57,371 nt of DNA from Dyella monticola. GTDB taxonomy: Bacteria > Pseudomonadota > Gammaproteobacteria > Xanthomonadales > Rhodanobacteraceae. This document shows, piece by piece, positions 27,518 through 36,701 of this stretch (position 1 is its first letter; each line of letters starts with the position of its first letter). The notes beneath the pieces were generated by a model. That model was not told the DNA's origin and searched no databases. It was given only the letters and a program-made list of their open reading frames with translations. The stretch covers positions 170,893 through 228,263 of the forward strand of contig NZ_QRBE01000008.1 of assembly GCF_003363155.1 (NCBI RefSeq), given 5' to 3'. Both the position numbers and the translations under genes were made by a program.

Positions 27518-29043
27518 ACATCGCTTCACCGCCCCGCATGGCGCGCTTGCGCCCGATCGCGCTGGTCGTTGCACTGACCCTTGCCGGCTGCTGGATTCCA
27601 GCCAAAATGCAGCATCCGGCGCTGCGTGACGACGTGCCATTGGCCGGTTTGCCGAGCGCTGCAGGCGCGGGTTGGCCGGCTGCCGACTGGTGGCGCGCAT
27701 ACAACGATCCGCAACTGGACCAGCTCATTGCGCTGGCCATGAAGCAGTCGCCGGATCTTGCTCAGGCGCACGCCCGCGTAAACACCGCCGAACAGTCGGT
27801 GCGCGTAGCCGCGGCACAATCGGGATTGACCATCAACGGCAACGCACAACTCACGCGCCAGCGCATGAGCGACCACGGGCTGTTCCCGCCTTCTTTGCTC
27901 GGCTTCAACTGGTACAACCAGGCCGACCTCGGCATACAGCTGCAATATGACTTCGACTGGTGGGGCAAGAAGCGCGCCGCCATCGAAGCGGCATTGGATC
28001 AGGCGCATGCCGCCGAGGCGCAACACAGCGCGGCGGCCCTCACCTTGCAGAACGCCGTTGCCGACACGTATTTCGCCTGGTTGGCCGATGAAAATCGCCT
28101 GCAACTCACACAACAAGCCATCGCTGTGCAACGACAGCTGCTGCGCATTGCCGAGCTGCGCGTACAACAAGGCGTGGATCTCCCCGATACGGCACAGCGG
28201 GTGCGCGCGCAGCTGGCCAGCGTGCAGGAAGCGCAGGCAACACTGGAAGGCTCGATCGAACTGCGCAAAGTCGCATTGGCTGCGTTGGCGAATGTGTCTC
28301 TGGCCGATCTACCTTCTTTGCAACCGCACCCCCTCCCTGCTATCGAAAGCGGATTGCCTGATGACGCACGCCTGGACCTGATCGCGCGTCGTCCAGATAT
28401 CGCCGCCAGCCAATGGCGTGTGGAGGCCGCACTCAAGCAGACGGACGTCGCGCGCGCCGATTACTTCCCGGATATCAGCATCAGTGCGATGGCCGGCCTT
28501 TCCAGCACCAACCAGGGCGCACCGAATATTGCCGGCTTTTCCACCGGCACCAAGGGCGATCTCGGCAATTTGTTCACAGCCGGCAGCCGTGTGTTCGGCC
28601 TTACGCCGGCCGTGCATTTGCCGATTTTCCAGGGCGGCTTGCTGAAGGCGAACTATGGCGCCAGCCGTGCGCAGCTTGATGCTGCGATCGCCGATTACAA
28701 CGTCACCGTAACGAACGCCGCGCGCGACGTGGCTACGCAAGCCGTCACCGCGCAACAGATCGCCGCGCGCCGGGCCGAGCAGGCTGCCCAAGTCGACGCC
28801 GATGAAGCGCTGCTCGCCTCCGCGCAAGCACGCGCTGCGCATGGCACCAAGGACGCCCGCGAAAGCCTCGATGCCCAAGCGCAGCTCCTGCAGCAACGCG
28901 ACCAGGCGATCAGCCTGCATGCCCAGGCGCTCAGCACGGATCTGGCGCTGATCAAGGCACTGGGCGGCGGTTACCGATCCGATGTCACGCGCAACGCACA
29001 AACCACCCCCGCCTCTTCCCCGAATACCGCTGGAGCTCCCTGA
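27514..29043 (+). CDS. efflux outer-membrane lipoprotein, NodT/OprM family
   Basis: The 509-residue protein starts with a lipoprotein signal ending in LAGC (Cys about 26) and carries two OEP repeats: the first around DWWRAYNDPQLDQLIALAM, the second from about residue 260 (RLDLIARRPDIAASQWRVEAA is the family hallmark) with GLTPAVHLPIFQGG as the barrel marker. Known role: the TolC-like channel of a tripartite pump. Its gene lies between the MarR regulator and the membrane fusion protein, so the operon encodes all three pump layers. Confidence 0.95.
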   Translation: MNIASPPRMARLRPIALVVALTLAGCWIPAKMQHPALRDDVPLAGLPSAAGAGWPAADWWRAYNDPQLDQLIALAMKQSPDLAQAHARVNTAEQSVRVAAAQSGLTINGNAQLTRQRMSDHGLFPPSLLGFNWYNQADLGIQLQYDFDWWGKKRAAIEAALDQAHAAEAQHSAAALTLQNAVADTYFAWLADENRLQLTQQAIAVQRQLLRIAELRVQQGVDLPDTAQRVRAQLASVQEAQATLEGSIELRKVALAALANVSLADLPSLQPHPLPAIESGLPDDARLDLIARRPDIAASQWRVEAALKQTDVARADYFPDISISAMAGLSSTNQGAPNIAGFSTGTKGDLGNLFTAGSRVFGLTPAVHLPIFQGGLLKANYGASRAQLDAAIADYNVTVTNAARDVATQAVTAQQIAARRAEQAAQVDADEALLASAQARAAHGTKDARESLDAQAQLLQQRDQAISLHAQALSTDLALIKALGGGYRSDVTRNAQTTPASSPNTAGAP

Positions 29044-29045
29044 TC

Positions 29046-30233
29046 ATGAGTGCTTCCGAGTCCGCTATCGCCAAGGACGCCAACGACAGCGGCCTGGCCG
29101 CAAAGAACCCCGCCAAGCGCAACCGTGCACTGCTGATTGTGGCAACGGTCTTCATGCTCGCGGCATTAGCGTGGTTCCTGTTGTGGTTCTTCGTGTTATC
29201 CACGCGCGAGAACACCGACAACGCCTATGTCGGCGGCAACCAGGTTGCGCTTTCATCGCAGGTACCGGGCACCGTCATCGCCATTCTCACCGACGACACG
29301 CAGCATGTGACGGCAGGCCAGGTATTGGTGAAGCTCGACCCCACCGATGCCGACGTGCGCCTGCGCCAGACCAGCAGCGCGCTTGCGCAAGCCGTGCGCC
29401 AGGTGCGTCAGCAGAATGACTCGGTGAATGAAGCCGACGCCATGGTCGCGCAACGCGAAGTGGATCTGCGCAAGGCTCAAGCCGATCTGAAGCGCCATCT
29501 GCCACTGGTAACGGCGCAAGCCGAATCGCCTGAGATCGTGCAGCACATGCGGGACAGCGTGGCACAGGCCGAGGCGGCGCTGAATGCGGCAAAGGCGCAG
29601 GCGCAGTCTGCGCGCGCCGCAGTGGAAGGTACCGACATCGGCAACAACCCGGCCGTGATGCAAGCACGCGCCAACTTCCGCGCGGCATGGATTGCCGCAC
29701 AACGCAACACCATCGTGGCGCCGGTAAGCGGTTATGTCGCGCAGCGCAGTGTGCAGCTGGGCGCCAGCATTGCGCCGGGTCAGCAACTCATGACGATCGT
29801 GCCGCTGCACGATCTATGGGTGGATGCCAACTTCAAGGAAAACCAGCTTCGCCACATCCGCATCGGTCAACCGGTAAAGGTCACCACGGATTTGTATGGT
29901 GGTGGCGTGGAATATCACGGCAAAGTGATCGGGCTTGGCGCGGGCACCGGCAGTGTGTTCTCGCTGCTGCCGGCCCAGAATGCCACCGGCAACTGGATCA
30001 AGGTCGTGCAACGCGTACCTGTGCGCATCGCGCTCGATAACAACGAGCTGGACCAGCATCCACTGCGCGTAGGCCTTTCCGCGGATGCCACCGTGGATAT
30101 CACCCAAGACAAAGGCCCGGTGCTCGCCTCCGCGCCCGCACTGCCGCCAGCGGAAACATCGGTGTACGACCAGGTGGCCGCACAAGCTGATGCCGAAGCG
30201 GAAAAGATCATTCGCGCCAATCTGGGCAAATGA
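29046..30233 (+). CDS. emrA: EmrA-type membrane fusion protein (HlyD family)
   Basis: The 395-residue periplasmic adaptor has one N-terminal membrane helix (about 32-55), then ENTDNAYVGGNQVALSSQVPG, the typical EmrA/HlyD beta-barrel start. A long coiled-coil hairpin follows at about 100-210 (Ala/Gln/Arg-rich heptads), then the lipoyl/beta-barrel part with NTIVAPVSGYVAQRSVQLG and LWVDANFKENQL. These blocks are EmrA-like. It links the MFS pump encoded downstream to the outer-membrane channel encoded two bases upstream. Confidence 0.93.
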   Translation: MSASESAIAKDANDSGLAAKNPAKRNRALLIVATVFMLAALAWFLLWFFVLSTRENTDNAYVGGNQVALSSQVPGTVIAILTDDTQHVTAGQVLVKLDPTDADVRLRQTSSALAQAVRQVRQQNDSVNEADAMVAQREVDLRKAQADLKRHLPLVTAQAESPEIVQHMRDSVAQAEAALNAAKAQAQSARAAVEGTDIGNNPAVMQARANFRAAWIAAQRNTIVAPVSGYVAQRSVQLGASIAPGQQLMTIVPLHDLWVDANFKENQLRHIRIGQPVKVTTDLYGGGVEYHGKVIGLGAGTGSVFSLLPAQNATGNWIKVVQRVPVRIALDNNELDQHPLRVGLSADATVDITQDKGPVLASAPALPPAETSVYDQVAAQADAEAEKIIRANLGK

Positions 30234-30281
30234 TTTTTCTCACGGCATGCATTCCCCCTTTCACGACGCCATTTTTCTCTA

Positions 30282-30363
30282 GCCGTCATTCCCGCAAAAA
30301 CGGAATCCGCGTTCGCCTTTTGCTCTAGGGCACATGGTTTCCCGCTTTCATGGGAATAACGGC
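30282..30363. repeat. REP-like inverted repeat between emrA and emrB
   Basis: GCCGTCATTCCCGC at 30283 and GGGAATAACGGC ending at 30363 are inverted arms of an imperfect element of the same family as 19746-19857. It splits the efflux operon and may lower or stabilise expression of emrB. Confidence 0.7.
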
Positions 30364-30385
30364 AAAGCACGATCGCGAGGCCAGC

Positions 30386-31939
30386 ATGGCTGCTACACCT
30401 GAAACCGCAGCAAAGCCCAAACCGTTGCACGGCACGCCCCTGGTCTTGCTGACGATCGCCGTCGCGTTCAGCACCTTCATGGAGGTGCTGGACATGACCA
30501 TCGTCAACGTATCGGTGCCGCACATCGCCGGCAGCCTTGCGGTGAGTCCCAACGAGGGCACCTGGACGATCAGCTCCTATTCGCTCGCCAGCGCGATCAT
30601 GCAGCCTCTCACCGGCTGGATCGCGCGCCGTTTCGGCGAGGTGCGCACCTTTGTCACCTCCGTGATTCTGTTCGTGCTGTTCTCGATGTTGTGCGGCATG
30701 GCTACCAGTATGCCGATGCTGGTCTTTGCGCGCCTGATGCAAGGCGCCGGTTCCGGCCCGATGGTGGCGCTATCGCTGACCTTGTTGCTATCGAGTTATC
30801 CGAAGGAAAGACAAGGCATTGCGTTGGCGATGTGGGCCATGACGGTGGTGATCGCGCCGATCTTCGGCCCGATTCTGGGCGGCTGGATCACCGACAACTT
30901 TTCGTGGCCGTGGATCTTCTACATCAACGCACCTGTAGGTGTGGCGGCTGCCCTGATCACCTGGAGCTTGCTGCACAAGCGCGAAACCAAAACAGTAAAG
31001 TCGCCCATCGATGTCGTGGGCCTGGTGTTGCTGGTGGCAGGCGTGGGTTGCCTGCAATTCATGCTGGACAACGGCAATGACCACGACTGGTTTGCCTCGA
31101 ACCTGATCCTGACGCTGGGCCTTATCGCGCTGGTGTGCCTTACCTTCCTGGTGGTATGGGAAATCCACGCCAAGCATCCGGTTATCGATCTGACGCTGTT
31201 CAAGCAGCGCAACTTCACCGTCGGTGTCATCAGCTTGTCGCTGGGCATGTTCGCTTTTTTCGGTATCAACGTGGTATTTCCGCTGTGGCTGCAGACCACA
31301 CTGGGTTACACCGCCACCTGGGCAGGCCTGGCAGCGGCGCCCAGTGGCGTGCTGGCGTTCGTGTTTTCACCGTTCGTCGGGCGCAACATGCACAAGTTCG
31401 ACCTGCGCATCCTGGTGACCTTCGCGTTCATCGTGTTTGGGGCGACATCGTATTGGTTCTCCACCTTCGATAGCGCGGCTTCGTTCGGCACGCTGGTGGT
31501 ACCGCGCTTCGCCATGGGGCTGGCCATCCCGTTCTTTTTCATTCCCTTGAACCAGATCTACCTGTCCGGGCTGCCGGCCGCGGAGATTGCCAACGCATCG
31601 GGGCTATCCAACTTCTTCCGCACGCTGGGTTCTAGCGTTTCCACCGCAGTGATGGTGACCCTGTGGCAGCACCGCAGCATTTATCACCACGCCACGCTGA
31701 CCGAAAGCGTGAGCCATGCCCAGCCCGGGGCGACCCAGTACCTGCAGCAGTTGTCGCACCTGGGTATGGGCGCCACGCAACAGCTGGGCTATATCGACCA
31801 GATCATCAACCGTGAGGGCTATACCCTGGCCGTCAACGACGTGTTCTATGGCTGCGCCGTGCTGTTCGTGGTTTTGCTGCCCGTGCTCTGGTTCGCCCGC
31901 CCACCGTTCGGGAGCGCTGGCGGCGGTCCGGGGCACTGA
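30386..31939 (+). CDS. emrB: EmrB/QacA-type drug:H+ antiporter (DHA2 MFS)
   Basis: The 517-residue protein has about 14 membrane helices, as DHA2 transporters do. EVLDMTIVNVSVPHIAGSL in the first helix, with the Asp, and the motif C region (GPILGGWITDNFSWPWIFYINAPVG) are characteristic of EmrB. I start at ATG 30386 (GAGG six bases upstream); ATG 30350 lies inside the REP-like element and would add 12 dubious residues. With EmrA and the outer-membrane protein upstream it should expel hydrophobic, often uncoupler-like or aromatic compounds. Substrates cannot be read from the sequence. Confidence 0.94.
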   Translation: MAATPETAAKPKPLHGTPLVLLTIAVAFSTFMEVLDMTIVNVSVPHIAGSLAVSPNEGTWTISSYSLASAIMQPLTGWIARRFGEVRTFVTSVILFVLFSMLCGMATSMPMLVFARLMQGAGSGPMVALSLTLLLSSYPKERQGIALAMWAMTVVIAPIFGPILGGWITDNFSWPWIFYINAPVGVAAALITWSLLHKRETKTVKSPIDVVGLVLLVAGVGCLQFMLDNGNDHDWFASNLILTLGLIALVCLTFLVVWEIHAKHPVIDLTLFKQRNFTVGVISLSLGMFAFFGINVVFPLWLQTTLGYTATWAGLAAAPSGVLAFVFSPFVGRNMHKFDLRILVTFAFIVFGATSYWFSTFDSAASFGTLVVPRFAMGLAIPFFFIPLNQIYLSGLPAAEIANASGLSNFFRTLGSSVSTAVMVTLWQHRSIYHHATLTESVSHAQPGATQYLQQLSHLGMGATQQLGYIDQIINREGYTLAVNDVFYGCAVLFVVLLPVLWFARPPFGSAGGGPGH

Positions 31940-31975
31940 ACCGGGCCCGAGGCGAAGCGCCTGGGCCTCTCCGAA

Positions 31976-31997
31976 TGCTGCACTCTCCAGTGCAGCA
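31976..31997. terminator. hairpin downstream of emrB
   Basis: TGCTGCACT-CTCC-AGTGCAGCA is a perfect 9-bp stem, preceded by another GC-rich stem (ggcccgaggcg / cgcctgggcc, 31943-31966). There is no U-run, so it may terminate weakly or protect the 3' end. Confidence 0.5.
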
Positions 31998-32050
31998 TAG
32001 AAGCTGAACACTGGCTGGTGCGGCGCAATACCTTCTGCTAGCTTGTGTGC

Positions 32051-32542
32051 ATGGCACAAACTAACCGCATCATCAAGAAGTACCCGAACCGTCGGCTCTA
32101 CGACACGGAAATCTCCAGCTACATCACGCTGGAAGAAGTCCGCCAGCTGGTTCTGGACAACGAAAACTTCGAGGTCCGCGACGCCAAGTCCGGCGAGGAC
32201 CTGACCCGCTCCGTGCTCCTGCAGATCATTTCCGAGCACGAAGAAAAGGGGCAGCCGATGCTGTCACCCCAGCTATTGAGCCAGATCATCCGGTTCTACG
32301 GCGACTCGCTACAGGGGTTCATGGGGCCGTATCTGGAGCGCAGCCTGCAAGTGTTCCTCGACCAGCAGCAGCAGTTCCGCAACCAGCTCAACAGCCTGAT
32401 GGGGCAGACGCCCTGGTCGCTGCTGAACGAGCTGACGGAACGCAATCTGGACGCCTGGAAGAACATGCAGCGCGGCTTCCTGGATGCTGCATCCCAGGCT
32501 TCCCCCCCGCCGGGCCAGGCAGGTCGCACCAAGAAACCTTGA
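32051..32542 (+). CDS. phaR: polyhydroxyalkanoate synthesis regulator PhaR
   Basis: PhaR represses phasin and PHA-synthesis genes and binds PHA granules. The 163-residue product has the DNA-binding head IIKKYPNRRLYDTEISSYITL (about residues 7-27, the most conserved block) and the PHB accumulation regulatory domain to about 110; the C-terminal part is a Gln-rich helix and Pro-rich tail. ATG 32051 gives the usual MAQ start; GTG 32045 is an alternative two codons earlier. phaB follows 71 bases downstream. No phaC or phasin gene is in the window. Confidence 0.95.
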   Translation: MAQTNRIIKKYPNRRLYDTEISSYITLEEVRQLVLDNENFEVRDAKSGEDLTRSVLLQIISEHEEKGQPMLSPQLLSQIIRFYGDSLQGFMGPYLERSLQVFLDQQQQFRNQLNSLMGQTPWSLLNELTERNLDAWKNMQRGFLDAASQASPPPGQAGRTKKP

Positions 32543-32613
32543 TCTTTCCGGCACAGGCTACCGCTGCAGCACAACACGTGCTGCCGCGCGGCATGTGCTG
32601 AAGGAAATTTGTC

Positions 32614-33375
32614 ATGGCGCTGTCAAAGTCAGGTTCTCGCGTTGCCCTGGTCACTGGGGGCATTGGTGGTATCGGGACCGAAATCTGCCTGCAATTGGCG
32701 CAGGTCGGCCGCACGGTGATTGCGGTGGACCTGGCCACGCGCAGTGACCGCATCGAAGCGTTTCGCGAGCGAACCGCTGCATGCAACGGCGCCATCCGTT
32801 TTGAGCCTTGCGACGTCGGCGATTTCAAAGCGTGCGGCGACTTGATCACCCATGTCGAGCGCAACATCGGTCAGGTCGACATCCTGGTGAACGCTGCCGG
32901 CATCACGCGCGATACCAGCCTGCGCAAGATGGATCCGCAGCAATGGCATGAACTGATCCGCGTGAACCTGGACGGGGTCTTCAACACCTGCCGCCACGTA
33001 GTCGATGGCATGGTCACCCGTCAGTTTGGCCGGATCGTCAACCTCAGTTCGGTCAACGGCCAAACCGGGCAGTTCGGCCAAACCAACTATTCCGCCGCCA
33101 AGGCCGGTGTGCACGGCTTCAGCATGGCCCTGGCGCGCGAAACGGCGCGCAAGGGCGTTACCGTTAACACGGTGTCGCCCGGCTATTGCGATACGCCAAT
33201 GGTCGCCGCCGTACCGCAGGAAATCCGCGAACAGATCATCTCCGACATCCCCGTGGGCCGACTCGGCACGCCGGGTGACATCGCCCGCGCGGTGGTGTTT
33301 CTGACCGCCGACGAGGCGGACTACATCACCGGTGCAAACCTGCCGGTGAACGGCGGCTACTTCATGAGTTTCTGA
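32614..33375 (+). CDS. phaB: acetoacetyl-CoA reductase PhaB (SDR family)
   Basis: PhaB reduces acetoacetyl-CoA to (R)-3-hydroxybutyryl-CoA with NADPH, feeding PHA polymerisation. The 253-residue SDR has the cofactor motif TGGIGGIG at about residue 14-21, NAAG, catalytic Ser in NLSSVNGQTGQFGQTNYSAAKAG with YxxxK, and the PhaB-typical ending TGANLPVNGGYFMSF. The Q-T-G-Q-F-G-Q-x-N segment separates PhaB from FabG. AAGGAA precedes ATG 32614. The pairing with phaR supports PHA metabolism rather than fatty-acid synthesis. Confidence 0.94.
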   Translation: MALSKSGSRVALVTGGIGGIGTEICLQLAQVGRTVIAVDLATRSDRIEAFRERTAACNGAIRFEPCDVGDFKACGDLITHVERNIGQVDILVNAAGITRDTSLRKMDPQQWHELIRVNLDGVFNTCRHVVDGMVTRQFGRIVNLSSVNGQTGQFGQTNYSAAKAGVHGFSMALARETARKGVTVNTVSPGYCDTPMVAAVPQEIREQIISDIPVGRLGTPGDIARAVVFLTADEADYITGANLPVNGGYFMSF

Positions 33376-33451
33376 TCGGCACCGCCGATGCGTACTTGCG
33401 ATAAACGCACGGTTGCGGAACAGTGATGCGCTCCCTTCTACGGAGTGCACT

Positions 33452-34822
33452 ATGACGCGGCAAGCAATCACCCTCATCGGCGGCGGCCTGGTTGGTGCGC
33501 TGCTCGCCCGGCTGCTGGCCAGGCGCGGGTTCGCCGTGGAAGTGTTCGAAAAGCGCCCCGACCCGCGTCTCGCGGGCTTTGTCGGCGGCCGTTCGATCAA
33601 TCTTGCGCTCGCCGAACGCGGTCTGCAGGCGCTGCGCACGGCCGGTCTTGCGGACGATGTGCTCCAACGTGCAGTCATGATGCGCGGTCGCATGGTGCAT
33701 CCGTTGCAAGGCGATAGCAGCCTGCAGCGTTATGGCGTCGACGACAGCGAGGTGATCTGGTCGGTGTCGCGCGGCAGTTTGAATATGCTGCTACTCGATG
33801 CCGCGGAGGCGGCTGGTGCGCGGTTCCATTTCGGCCACGCGTTGGCCGATGCCGATCTGGACGCGCGACGCATCACCCTGTCCGATGAGAGCGGCACGCA
33901 GCGCCAGCATGATGCAGCCGTGCTGATCGGCGCCGACGGCGCCGGCTCCGCGTTGCGCGCGGCGATGGACAGCTATAGGCCTCTGGGTATCCGGGTCGAA
34001 CCGCTGGGCCACGGCTACAAGGAACTGGAAATTCCCCCCGGCTCGGGCGCCGAACGCTTCGCCATCGAGCCGAATGCATTGCACATCTGGCCGCGCGGCG
34101 GCTACATGTGCATCGCGTTGCCTAATACCGAAGGCAGCTTCACTGTCACGCTGTTTCTGCCCGCGCATGGACCGCATCCAAGCTTCGATACATTGGCCGA
34201 TGCCGCCGCGGCCAATGACTTTTTCCTGCAGGACTTTCCCGATCTGCTGCCGCTGATTCCGTGCTTTGCCGACGATTACGACGGTCATTCGGTCGGCAGT
34301 CTGTCCACGCTATATCTCGATCACTGGCATATCGATGGGCGAGCGTTGCTGGTGGGCGACGCGGCGCACGCTATCGTGCCCTTCCACGGCCAGGGTATGA
34401 ATTGCGGCTTTGAAGATACGGTGACCCTGGCCGACCTGCTGGCCGACACGCAGCGCGATACGGCCGACACGTTCGCCCAATTCCAGCGCATCCGCAAACC
34501 CAATGCCGATGCCATCGCAGCGATGGCGCTGGAGAACTACATCGAAATGCGCGATTCGGTTGCCGATCCGCGTTACCTCGCCAAGCGGGAACTGGGGGCA
34601 CAGTTGGCTGCCCGCGCGCCGGCCCATTTCATGGCGCGCTATCGCATGGTCACCTTTACGCAGCTTCCTTACGCTTACGCCTATGAGCGCGGCCGCGCAC
34701 AGGATGTGCTGCTCGATCAATTGCTGCGCAGCGCCTCCCATGCGGGCGACGTGCCGCTTGATGCAGCGGTCAGCGCGCTCCAGGCAACCTTGCCCCCACT
34801 GCCGCCGCTGCATCATGGATAG
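33452..34822 (+). CDS. kmo: kynurenine 3-monooxygenase
   Basis: KMO hydroxylates L-kynurenine to 3-hydroxykynurenine with NADPH and FAD in tryptophan breakdown. The 456-residue protein has the FAD-binding TLIGGGLVGALLA at the N terminus, GGRSINLALAERGL as the family signature, the DG-type block VLIGADGAGSALR, and GDAAHAIVPFHGQGMNCGFED for the flavin pyrophosphate. Start ATG 33452 has CGGAG seven bases upstream. It overlaps the DUF3293 gene by eight bases. Other kynurenine genes (kynA, kynU, haaO) are not in the window. Confidence 0.95.
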   Translation: MTRQAITLIGGGLVGALLARLLARRGFAVEVFEKRPDPRLAGFVGGRSINLALAERGLQALRTAGLADDVLQRAVMMRGRMVHPLQGDSSLQRYGVDDSEVIWSVSRGSLNMLLLDAAEAAGARFHFGHALADADLDARRITLSDESGTQRQHDAAVLIGADGAGSALRAAMDSYRPLGIRVEPLGHGYKELEIPPGSGAERFAIEPNALHIWPRGGYMCIALPNTEGSFTVTLFLPAHGPHPSFDTLADAAAANDFFLQDFPDLLPLIPCFADDYDGHSVGSLSTLYLDHWHIDGRALLVGDAAHAIVPFHGQGMNCGFEDTVTLADLLADTQRDTADTFAQFQRIRKPNADAIAAMALENYIEMRDSVADPRYLAKRELGAQLAARAPAHFMARYRMVTFTQLPYAYAYERGRAQDVLLDQLLRSASHAGDVPLDAAVSALQATLPPLPPLHHG

Positions 34823-35249
34823 CACGCTGCTGGACACCTACCGCCGCACAGAATACCGCGTCCGTCTGGCGCGCGGCGGCTGGGCCTGCATCCAGGTGGA
34901 CGCCCCACTGCCCACGCCCTTGCACGCGCTGATTGGGCCGCACGACTGGGCGTTCATCACCGCCTGGAATCCGCTCTCCCGCCAGCAGTCCCGTCGCCAG
35001 AATCATGCTGCGCAGCATGCCCTGCTGCAGGCCGTGCGCGCACTGCCCTCCACGGTCGCCATTCGTCCCGCCATCGGCGTGGGCGCACAGTGGCGCGAGC
35101 CTAGCCTTTTTGTCATCGGACCGGCGCTCGCCGAGGTGGATGCGCTGGCACGGCAATTTCAGCAGGCCGCGTACGTGCATGGGCTGGCCGATGGCCATGC
35201 GCGCCTGCGCCTGAGTAGCGACCAGCCGCCGCGTGGACAAGCGGGATAG
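34815..35249 (+). CDS. DUF3293 domain-containing protein
   Basis: The 144-residue soluble protein starts at ATG 34815 inside the end of kmo (8-base overlap, ATGGATAG), implying coupled translation. The block FITAWNPLSRQQSRRQNHAAQ is the DUF3293 hallmark. No catalytic motif, signal or helix for membranes is visible. Family function is unknown to me. The overlap with kmo is likely a packing effect rather than proof of a shared pathway. Confidence 0.85.
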   Translation: MDSTLLDTYRRTEYRVRLARGGWACIQVDAPLPTPLHALIGPHDWAFITAWNPLSRQQSRRQNHAAQHALLQAVRALPSTVAIRPAIGVGAQWREPSLFVIGPALAEVDALARQFQQAAYVHGLADGHARLRLSSDQPPRGQAG

Positions 35250-35346
35250 AGGTACCCACAATGGCCCGACGAGCGGCCATGCTTTCCTGCCGCCACGCCC
35301 GCGTTGGCGGGGATCAAGGCAATGCGCAATTTCGAGGCTCCCGAAT

Positions 35347-36012
35347 TTGAACACTGTGGCAAGCGCCCCTTCACTTGATACCCCCGCCCAAAGAGGGGCA
35401 CCCCTGCTCGAAGCTCGCGCGCTCGCCTTCTATCGCCAGGACGAAGCCGTCTTCGGCCCACTGGATTTTTCGCTGACCGCCAGCGAGTTGATGCTGATCG
35501 AAGGCGACAATGGCAGCGGCAAAACCACCTTGATGCGCATCCTCACGGGCCTCCTGCGCCCGGAGGAAGGTGAGCTGTTCTGGCGCGGCGAGCGGTTGAC
35601 CTGGGATCGCTGCAGCGGCGAGGTGGTGTTCCTTGGGCATCAGCTTGGCTTGAAAGCCGAGCTGAGCGCGCGCGAAAACCTGGCCTTTACCATCGGCCTG
35701 CACGGCCATCGCAACCAGAGCGGTATCGAACAAGCACTCACGCAGGTTGGATTGAGTGGGTTGGAGGATGAACCGGTACGCAAGCTTTCCGCCGGCCAGA
35801 AAAAACGCGTGGCATTGGCGCGACTGCTGCTGGTTCCGGCCATCTTATGGCTACTGGACGAGCCCTACGCCAATCTCGACCGCGCCGGCATCGAACTGGT
35901 CGATGTCTTATTGGAAGCGCATATCGCGCACGGCGGTTCGGCGCTGGTCACCAGCCACGGCGCGGTGCAATTTCACGGCGGCGAGCCGCAGCGGATTCAT
36001 CTGCATGATTGA
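35347..36012 (+). CDS. ccmA: haem exporter ATP-binding protein CcmA
   Basis: CcmA hydrolyses ATP to release holo-CcmE from the CcmCDE complex in system I cytochrome c maturation. The ATPase shows Walker A GDNGSGKTT, signature KLSAGQKKRVALAR (the LSAGQ form is CcmA-typical) and Walker B LWLLDEPYANLD. I start at TTG 35347, with GAGG nine bases upstream, giving 221 residues; the frame runs open to 35233 but that part is non-homologous, and GTG 35356 is an alternative. It overlaps ccmB by eight bases. It is first in ccmABCDEFGHI. Confidence 0.93.
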   Translation: MNTVASAPSLDTPAQRGAPLLEARALAFYRQDEAVFGPLDFSLTASELMLIEGDNGSGKTTLMRILTGLLRPEEGELFWRGERLTWDRCSGEVVFLGHQLGLKAELSARENLAFTIGLHGHRNQSGIEQALTQVGLSGLEDEPVRKLSAGQKKRVALARLLLVPAILWLLDEPYANLDRAGIELVDVLLEAHIAHGGSALVTSHGAVQFHGGEPQRIHLHD

Positions 36013-36700
36013 AACGCGGCGTCCGGGCCTCGCTCATGCCTGCGCGGCGGTGTTGCGCCGCGACCTCACGCTGGCATGGCGCCTGCGCGGCGACATGGTG
36101 TTGCCGGTGTTGTATGCGCTCATCGTCACCTCGCTGTTTCCCTTCGCGCTCGGCCCTGAGAATGCATTGCTGCGCCGGATCGCCGGCGGCGTGGTGCTGG
36201 TGACGATCCTGCTGGCGATGCTGCTGGCCATGGACGCGATGTTCCGCAGCGACATCGAAGACGGATCGCTCGAACAACTGATGCTCGCGCCGCAACCGCT
36301 TGCCGTCATGCTGGGCATGAAGATCCTGGCCCACTGGCTGGCGACCGCGTTGCCGCTGATCGTGGTCGCCCCGCTGCTTGCCGGCATGCTGCACTTGCCG
36401 GCCACCGTCATCCCGGTGCTGCTGGCAGCGTTGTTGCTGGCGACACCACTGTTGAGCCTGCTGGGCGGCATCCTGGTGGCCCTTACGGCCGGCACGCGAC
36501 GCTCTGGTATGCTGCTGGCCTTGATGCTGCTGCCGCTGTGTGTGCCGGTGGTGATCTTTGCCGCTGGAGCTCTGGCAGCCGCCCAGGAGGGGCTGCCGTG
36601 GATCGCTCCGATCGCATGGCTGGGCGCGGCGCTCGTTCTTGCCGTGGTGCTGGCTCCTCTTGCTTGCGCCGCGGCGCTCCGCATAGCGCTGGACTCCTAG
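36005..36700 (+). CDS. ccmB: haem exporter membrane protein CcmB
   Basis: The 231-residue membrane protein has six hydrophobic helices. DIEDGSLEQLMLAPQPLAVMLG is the CcmB signature between helices two and three. It pairs with CcmA and CcmC in the haem-handling ABC complex. ATG 36005 overlaps the ccmA stop (ATGATTGA). Length is typical (E. coli 220). Confidence 0.94.
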   Translation: MIETRRPGLAHACAAVLRRDLTLAWRLRGDMVLPVLYALIVTSLFPFALGPENALLRRIAGGVVLVTILLAMLLAMDAMFRSDIEDGSLEQLMLAPQPLAVMLGMKILAHWLATALPLIVVAPLLAGMLHLPATVIPVLLAALLLATPLLSLLGGILVALTAGTRRSGMLLALMLLPLCVPVVIFAAGALAAAQEGLPWIAPIAWLGAALVLAVVLAPLACAAALRIALDS

Positions 36701-36701
36701 C

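Noticed and set aside
35233-35346. N-terminal extension of CcmA
   Set aside because: CcmA starts near the ATPase domain. The upstream frame overlaps the DUF3293 gene end and has low-complexity sequence.
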